Positions 59,653-64,000 of a DNA stretch of 64,000 nt are shown here, piece by piece; the first letter of the stretch is position 1; the number at the start of each line of letters is the position of its first letter. Below the pieces are notes generated by a model. It was not told the origin of the DNA. It worked only from the letters and a program-made list of their open reading frames with translations, and ran no database searches. Origin of the DNA: Aquitalea denitrificans (GTDB lineage: Bacteria; Pseudomonadota; Gammaproteobacteria; Burkholderiales; Chromobacteriaceae); the NCBI RefSeq assembly GCF_009856625.1, contig NZ_CP047241.1, forward strand, positions 4,154,001 through 4,218,000, written 5' to 3'. A program made the translations under genes and the position numbers.

Positions 59653-61410
59653 TTACAGGCGGCCAGGACGCTGCAGATAGCGCAGCAGGTCATCCCCCAG
59701 CCGCAATGCCAGCGCGCCTAGCGGCCCGGTGGGGTTGTAACCGGAGTTATGCGGATAAACCGATGCCCCCACCACAAACAGGTTATGTGCATCCCAATGC
59801 TGCAGGCGGGGGGATACCACGCTGTTATGCGCAGATTCGCCCATGATGGTGCCGCCCACGATATGGGTGGTCTGGTAGATACGGCTGTCAAACGGCGTCA
59901 CCAGCCCTTGCAGGCTACCAACCTTGTCCGCACCGCAATGCCGGGCGATTTCCATCATCTTGCCGCTGACGAAGCGGGCCATTTTCTGTTCGTTGTCGCG
60001 GTAATCAAAAGTCATGCGGATCAGCGGGCGGCCATAGACATCCCGATAGCTCGGATCCAGGCTCAGATAATTGCCACGGTGCGGATAACAACTACCCTCA
60101 ATGCCCAGCGACATGGCGTGGGCATACCAGTCGGCATTGGCCTGTTTCCAGGCACTACCCCAGCGCGGAGTACCATCCGGCACCCGTCGCCCCTTGATGG
60201 GGCGGCCACTGAACTGGAAAGCCTGTATGGTGGCACCGCCAAGAAAGCCCAGGCCGGTATGGTCGAAATTGTCGTTATTGAAATCGTCGATGACGATCTG
60301 GGTGCTGCCACTGGCCAGGAAGGGATTGAACCATTTGTCCTTGAAGAACAGATTGACGCCGGCATTGACCTGGTAGCAGAAGTTTTTGCCCACAACCCCG
60401 GTATTGCTGACCGGATCATATGGTTTGCCGATCTTGCTGTGCAGCAGCAACTGGGTATTGCTCATGGTGAAAGCCGCCAGCACCACTACATCGGCAGGCT
60501 GTTCGTACTCTTCGCCGGTCAGCAGATCCAGGCAGTGCACCGCAGTCGCCCGCTTGCCTGGTGCGTCATAGCGCAGTCCCAGCACCTGGGTATTGAGCCG
60601 GACTTCAAAGCTCTTGCGCTGGCGCAGCATGGGATAAAGCAAAATCTGTGGCGAGCCCTTGGCATTGGCTTCGCAGATAAAACGCTCGCAATGACCGCAA
60701 TACTGGCATTGCCCCAGTTTTTGCCCATCCGGGTTGGTATACGCACCTGAAGAATTGGCAGCTGCCTGCGGGAAAGGGTGATAGCCCAGTTTGTCACAAG
60801 CCTGTTTGAACACCAGCCCGGACTCCAGCACATGCAAGGGGGCCTGTGGATATGTTCCGCTGCGCGGGGCTTCGAAGGGATTGCCGCCTGGCAGCTTCTG
60901 ACCAGCGATATTCCCGGCCTGCCCGGATACCCCGAACAGTTTCTCGAACAAATCGTGGTACGGCTCCAGCTCGGCATAACTGACACCCCAGTCCTGCAAG
61001 GGCATGTCCGCCGGAATCGCCTGTTTGCCGTAGCGATGCAGATAATGGCTGCGCAGTTGCGGGTCGTACTCCGCCCAGCGCCACAAATGGCCGTTCCAGT
61101 GATTGCCGGCACCACCCAGCCCCTGCCCGGGCAGGAAGGATTCCATCCAGCGTACCGGCAGCGCCGTCTGATCTTGCTGATGGCGCAAGGTATAGGTGTC
61201 GCGTGACCAATCCTGAATCAAGCCCTGGCGAACATCCCAGCGCAATTCGTCACGCTGGTTGGGCAGGCTGGATTCCGGTCCCTTGCTGTGGTCGCCGCCG
61301 CGCTCCAGCACCAGTACATCCACTCCTTTGGCCGTCAGCTGGCGGGCAATCAGACCGGCGGTCAGTCCGCCCCCCACAATGACCACAGTTTTGCTTGCAC
61401 GTATTTTCAT
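59653..61410 (-). CDS. GMC-family FAD oxidoreductase (gluconate/sugar dehydrogenase large subunit-like)
   Basis: 585-residue flavoprotein resembling the catalytic subunit of membrane-bound gluconate 2-dehydrogenase and related FAD dehydrogenases. The FAD-binding Rossmann motif is VVIVGGGLTAGLIARQL at the N-terminus; GAGNHWNGHLWRW and the C-terminal HIVGGTIMG and SGYNPTGPLGALAL stretches are typical GMC_oxred_C pieces. CQYCGHCERFIC may hold a metal or Fe-S site. It has no signal peptide; secretion with the Tat-signal small subunit, as in gluconate dehydrogenase, is likely. Substrate is inferred to be a sugar or sugar acid. Confidence 0.88.
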   Translation of the reverse strand: MKIRASKTVVIVGGGLTAGLIARQLTAKGVDVLVLERGGDHSKGPESSLPNQRDELRWDVRQGLIQDWSRDTYTLRHQQDQTALPVRWMESFLPGQGLGGAGNHWNGHLWRWAEYDPQLRSHYLHRYGKQAIPADMPLQDWGVSYAELEPYHDLFEKLFGVSGQAGNIAGQKLPGGNPFEAPRSGTYPQAPLHVLESGLVFKQACDKLGYHPFPQAAANSSGAYTNPDGQKLGQCQYCGHCERFICEANAKGSPQILLYPMLRQRKSFEVRLNTQVLGLRYDAPGKRATAVHCLDLLTGEEYEQPADVVVLAAFTMSNTQLLLHSKIGKPYDPVSNTGVVGKNFCYQVNAGVNLFFKDKWFNPFLASGSTQIVIDDFNNDNFDHTGLGFLGGATIQAFQFSGRPIKGRRVPDGTPRWGSAWKQANADWYAHAMSLGIEGSCYPHRGNYLSLDPSYRDVYGRPLIRMTFDYRDNEQKMARFVSGKMMEIARHCGADKVGSLQGLVTPFDSRIYQTTHIVGGTIMGESAHNSVVSPRLQHWDAHNLFVVGASVYPHNSGYNPTGPLGALALRLGDDLLRYLQRPGRL

Positions 61411-61419
61411 GGCGACTCC

Positions 61420-62196
61420 CTAGCTGAAATCGGCAATGGATTTGGGGTTGGCAGCACCGGGATAGGGCTTGCCAAGATACTGGACCACATCCAGTGCATG
61501 GGTGGCCGGCAGGCCGGGGTAGCCAATCATTTTCCAGAACACCATGCCGACATTTCCGCCGTAGAGCGGATCGGCAAAACAGGCTTCGGTAAACAGCGGA
61601 TACACCAGGCTGTTAAACCATAGCGCCAGGTCCAACTGCTCACCCGGCACCTGACCGGCAGCGAGCTGCTGCAGGAATTGTTCGCCCTGTACTGGAGTCA
61701 GCGCATCAAACAACTGGCCATAGGCCCGATGGGCCGCACGATCTGCTTCTGCTAAGCCAGCCTTGAAATACTGTTCCGGCGTCAACGGCAACTGCGGGCC
61801 GCACTCGGGAGCCCCTTGCAGGAACGGGCCTTCCTGATAGCGTCGCGCACCCTGACCAAAACTGCCGGCCAGCTGCCGGTCGATATAGATGGCCAGCCCG
61901 CAATCGACACCATTTGGCGTATGAGCGTCCGCCGGACACATGAGGTTGAGCATGCTTTCAACAAACGCCGCTTCGTCCGGGCCAAAACTTTCATAGCCAT
62001 ATACGGTGTTGATGGCCGGCTTGCCGGATGTGGCGGCTGCAGCATCGGCTGATTGCAACAGCAAAGCACCAGCCGTACCGCCGGCCAGTACCTGACCCAG
62101 TGGCAGGCTGCCGGATGCCGCCGCCAGCTGTTTGAGAAAATGCCGGCGGCTACTGCCGGCCAAATCGGGAGAGGAGGAATCGACAGAGTGGGTCAT
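61420..62196 (-). CDS. Gluconate 2-dehydrogenase subunit 3-like protein (Tat-exported)
   Basis: 258-residue protein with a twin-arginine signal (SRRHFLKQL at residues about 16-24) followed by a hydrophobic stretch, then a gluconate 2-dehydrogenase subunit 3 domain. Such small subunits are exported by Tat and carry the catalytic GMC subunit with them. The start lies at 62196, and the stop is 9 nt before the GMC gene. Together with the downstream cytochrome this forms a three-gene dehydrogenase: small subunit, FAD subunit, cytochrome c. Confidence 0.88.
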   Translation of the reverse strand: MTHSVDSSSPDLAGSSRRHFLKQLAAASGSLPLGQVLAGGTAGALLLQSADAAAATSGKPAINTVYGYESFGPDEAAFVESMLNLMCPADAHTPNGVDCGLAIYIDRQLAGSFGQGARRYQEGPFLQGAPECGPQLPLTPEQYFKAGLAEADRAAHRAYGQLFDALTPVQGEQFLQQLAAGQVPGEQLDLALWFNSLVYPLFTEACFADPLYGGNVGMVFWKMIGYPGLPATHALDVVQYLGKPYPGAANPKSIADFS

Positions 62197-62585
62197 GGCT
62201 TTGCTCCTGTAGCTACCTGTAGCGGCGTGTCACTTCTACCGGCTGTCTGTTCACCGGAAACCGGCGAGCAATATGAAACCGTCGAGCTGACTGGCTGGAG
62301 CATGATTGCCCGGCAACGGCAAAAACAAGGGGCTGAAGGGAGCCGACGGTGGAAAAGGAAATTTCGCTGGCACAAGGGAAAAAATGACGCACAACAAATA
62401 ATTCTTCGGCAGCCAACTCCAGAAAACGGGCGGGGACAGAGCAGGCCGGCAAGGACAAAGATGCAAAACAGTAACTTCGGCTTGTAGCAAACAGCCAAGC
62501 ACACCGCTGGCCTGCTTGCTATGCAGCGCGGTTACCACAGTTGCAGCACGCCTTCCGACCAGCCCCATCCATGGAGAACCCAAGC
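62197..62585. promoter_or_regulatory. Divergent intergenic region, dehydrogenase complex / pyruvate oxidase-type gene
   Basis: No convincing gene in these 389 nt; the short ORFs show no protein-like composition. It must hold promoters for both directions. The best plus-strand element is TGCTATGCA (62517-62525), an extended -10-like sequence 60 nt before the next ATG, without a clear -35. I see no strong palindrome or terminator. Confidence 0.35.
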
Positions 62586-64000
62586 ATGCGCCATCAGACT
62601 GTCGGTGAAGTCATCGTCGAAACCCTGCAACAAGCCGGGGTGAAAAACTGCTACGGCATTGTCGGTGACACCCTCAATCACATTACCGATGCCATCCGCG
62701 GCAGCAAGATCAAATGGGTGCATGTGCGTCACGAAGAGGTCGCCGCCATGGCCGCCGGGGCGGAAAGCTATATGACCGGTGGGCTGAGTGCCTGCGCCGG
62801 CAGCTGCGGTCCGGGCAGCCTGCATACCATCAACGGCCTGCTGGAAGCACACCGCAATCGTGCCCCCGTCGTGATGATTGCCACTCAGGTGGCACTGACC
62901 GAGCTGGGTATGGAGTTTCCGCAGGAGGTGGATCTGGCCGCCATCTTCAAAAGCTGCAGCCATTTCTGCGCCACGCTCTATCATCCCTCGCAAGCCAGGC
63001 GCCTCACCGCACAGGCGGCGCAGGCCGCCATCAACCTGCGCGGCGTGGCCGTGCTGATCGTGCCGGGCGACCTTGCCGGCCAGCATGTGCCACCCGGCCT
63101 GCCCTTCTCTACCCATCATCCGCAGCCGGTCTGTACCCCATCCGATAGCGAGCTGGACCAGATGGCCGAGCTGTTGCTGTCTTCCGAGCGGCTGGCACTG
63201 TATTGCGGATCCGGCTGCGCCGATGCCCATGACGAAATCGTGGAACTGGCGCGCCGGCTCAAAGCCCCGGTGGCGCACACCAGCCGGGCCAAGGATTTCA
63301 TCGAACCGGACAACCCTTTCAATGTGGGCATGACCGGCATGCTAGGCATCGAATCGGGCTATCACGCCACGCAGGAGTGCGACACGCTGTTGCTGCTGGG
63401 GGCGGATTTTGCCTGGACATCGTTCTACCCGCACCGCGCCACCATCGTGCAGGTGGACAATCAAGCCACCCACCTGGGGCGGCGTCATCCGGTGAAGCTG
63501 GGTGCGGTCGGCGACATCCGCACCACCTTGCAAAAACTGCTGCCGCGTCTGCCGGAACGGCACGATGACAACTTCCTGCAGGAGTGCCAGAAGCTGCATC
63601 AGAAATCACTGCACTGGCTGGCGGAACAAGAAAAACCGGGGCACAACGGCCTGATTCACCCGCAATACCTGGTGAAACTGATTGATGAAATGGCGGCGGA
63701 GGATGCCTTTCTGGTGGGCGATTCCGGCACCGCCATGGTCTGGCTGCTGCGCCACACCACCGCCAATGGCAAGCGCCGTACGCTGGCCAGCCTGATTCAC
63801 GGCACCATGGCCAATGCCATGCCGGAGGCGCTGGGCATCAAGAACGCCTTCCCGCACCGCCAAGTGATTGCCATCTGCGGTGATGGCGGGCTGTCCATGC
63901 TGATGGGGGATTTGCTCACCATTGTGCAAGAGGGGCTGGACATCAAGATCGTCATCCTCAACAACAGTGCGCTGGACTTTGTCGAGATTGAACAAAAAGT
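62586..64000 (+). CDS. poxB: Pyruvate oxidase / quinone-dependent pyruvate dehydrogenase-type enzyme (partial, cut by window end)
   Basis: 472 codons are present and the frame is still open at the window edge; full-length PoxB is about 570 aa. The ThDP-dependent fold is clear: N-terminal domain with catalytic Glu in VRHEEVAAMAAGAES, a central domain, and the C-terminal cofactor motif GDGGLSMLMGDLLT ending in NNSAL. PoxB oxidises pyruvate to acetate and CO2 and passes electrons to ubiquinone at the membrane. The first domain (SACAGSCGPGSLHTINGLLEAHRN) resembles PoxB more than acetolactate synthase. GGAG lies 9 nt before ATG 62586. Confidence 0.8.
   Translation, partial: MRHQTVGEVIVETLQQAGVKNCYGIVGDTLNHITDAIRGSKIKWVHVRHEEVAAMAAGAESYMTGGLSACAGSCGPGSLHTINGLLEAHRNRAPVVMIATQVALTELGMEFPQEVDLAAIFKSCSHFCATLYHPSQARRLTAQAAQAAINLRGVAVLIVPGDLAGQHVPPGLPFSTHHPQPVCTPSDSELDQMAELLLSSERLALYCGSGCADAHDEIVELARRLKAPVAHTSRAKDFIEPDNPFNVGMTGMLGIESGYHATQECDTLLLLGADFAWTSFYPHRATIVQVDNQATHLGRRHPVKLGAVGDIRTTLQKLLPRLPERHDDNFLQECQKLHQKSLHWLAEQEKPGHNGLIHPQYLVKLIDEMAAEDAFLVGDSGTAMVWLLRHTTANGKRRTLASLIHGTMANAMPEALGIKNAFPHRQVIAICGDGGLSMLMGDLLTIVQEGLDIKIVILNNSALDFVEIEQK

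Noticed and set aside
1..64000. CRISPR arrays, tRNA or rRNA genes, insertion sequences, prophage
   Set aside because: No regularly spaced repeats, no tRNA T-arm-like sequences in the gaps, and no transposase, integrase or phage structural gene was seen; this was judged by eye only.

Overview
This window looks like about 64 kb of chromosome from a Neisseriales betaproteobacterium, most likely Chromobacteriaceae (Chromobacterium/Aquitalea/Vogesella-like). That placement is inference. It rests on the high-GC coding style, the engB / cytochrome c4 / ccsB-ccsA neighbourhood, the HexR-controlled Entner-Doudoroff block and the mreD-mrdA-rodA end of a cell-shape operon. I see no phage, insertion sequence, tRNA, rRNA or CRISPR array. 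Nearly all of it is ordinary chromosomal genes, and the more unusual content lies in regulatory DNA and gene order.

Layout. 1-3.1 kb: rod-shape operon end (mreD, mrdA, rodA). 3.2-6.2 kb, minus strand: azlCD exporter with a GFA-domain gene and an AraC regulator, then a MarC-family protein. 6.4-10.4 kb: copper chaperone, a candidate structured RNA, an Rdx thioredoxin-like protein, dinB, a GST and a patatin lipoprotein. 10.5-17.5 kb, minus strand: biotin cluster bioB-bioF-[GGDEF/EAL]-bioH-bioC. 17.6-19.9 kb: comF, trmL, rlpA. 20.1-24.7 kb: engB, cytochrome c4 and System II cytochrome c maturation genes. 24.8-29.6 kb: TerC/CorC protein, GIY-YIG protein, methyltransferase, metallo-hydrolase, alkyltransferase-like protein and a Tsx-type porin.

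29.8-46.0 kb is a sugar-catabolism block. A minus-strand cluster zwf-pgl-glk-hexR-pgi diverges from edd-eda. These are followed by a two-component system, a carbohydrate ABC transporter and an aldo/keto reductase. Two HexR-type boxes sit in the zwf/edd intergenic region, each over a recognisable promoter. Together these genes would import a hexose, phosphorylate it and convert it to pyruvate plus glyceraldehyde-3-phosphate by the Entner-Doudoroff pathway.

46.0-64.0 kb is mixed: an HDOD protein, an RNase II-family enzyme, a receiver-GGDEF cyclase, a DeoR regulator, an Asp/Glu racemase-like protein, a CSS-EAL phosphodiesterase, argH, a LysR/EamA divergent pair, a LytS-type kinase followed by a TMEM175-type channel, a three-gene GMC dehydrogenase complex, and a pyruvate oxidase-type enzyme cut by the window end.

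The most useful new observations are four candidate operators that can be tied to a neighbouring regulator (AraC, HexR, DeoR, LysR), a 128-nt structured RNA candidate at 7126-7253, and a dual-domain c-di-GMP gene placed inside the biotin gene cluster.
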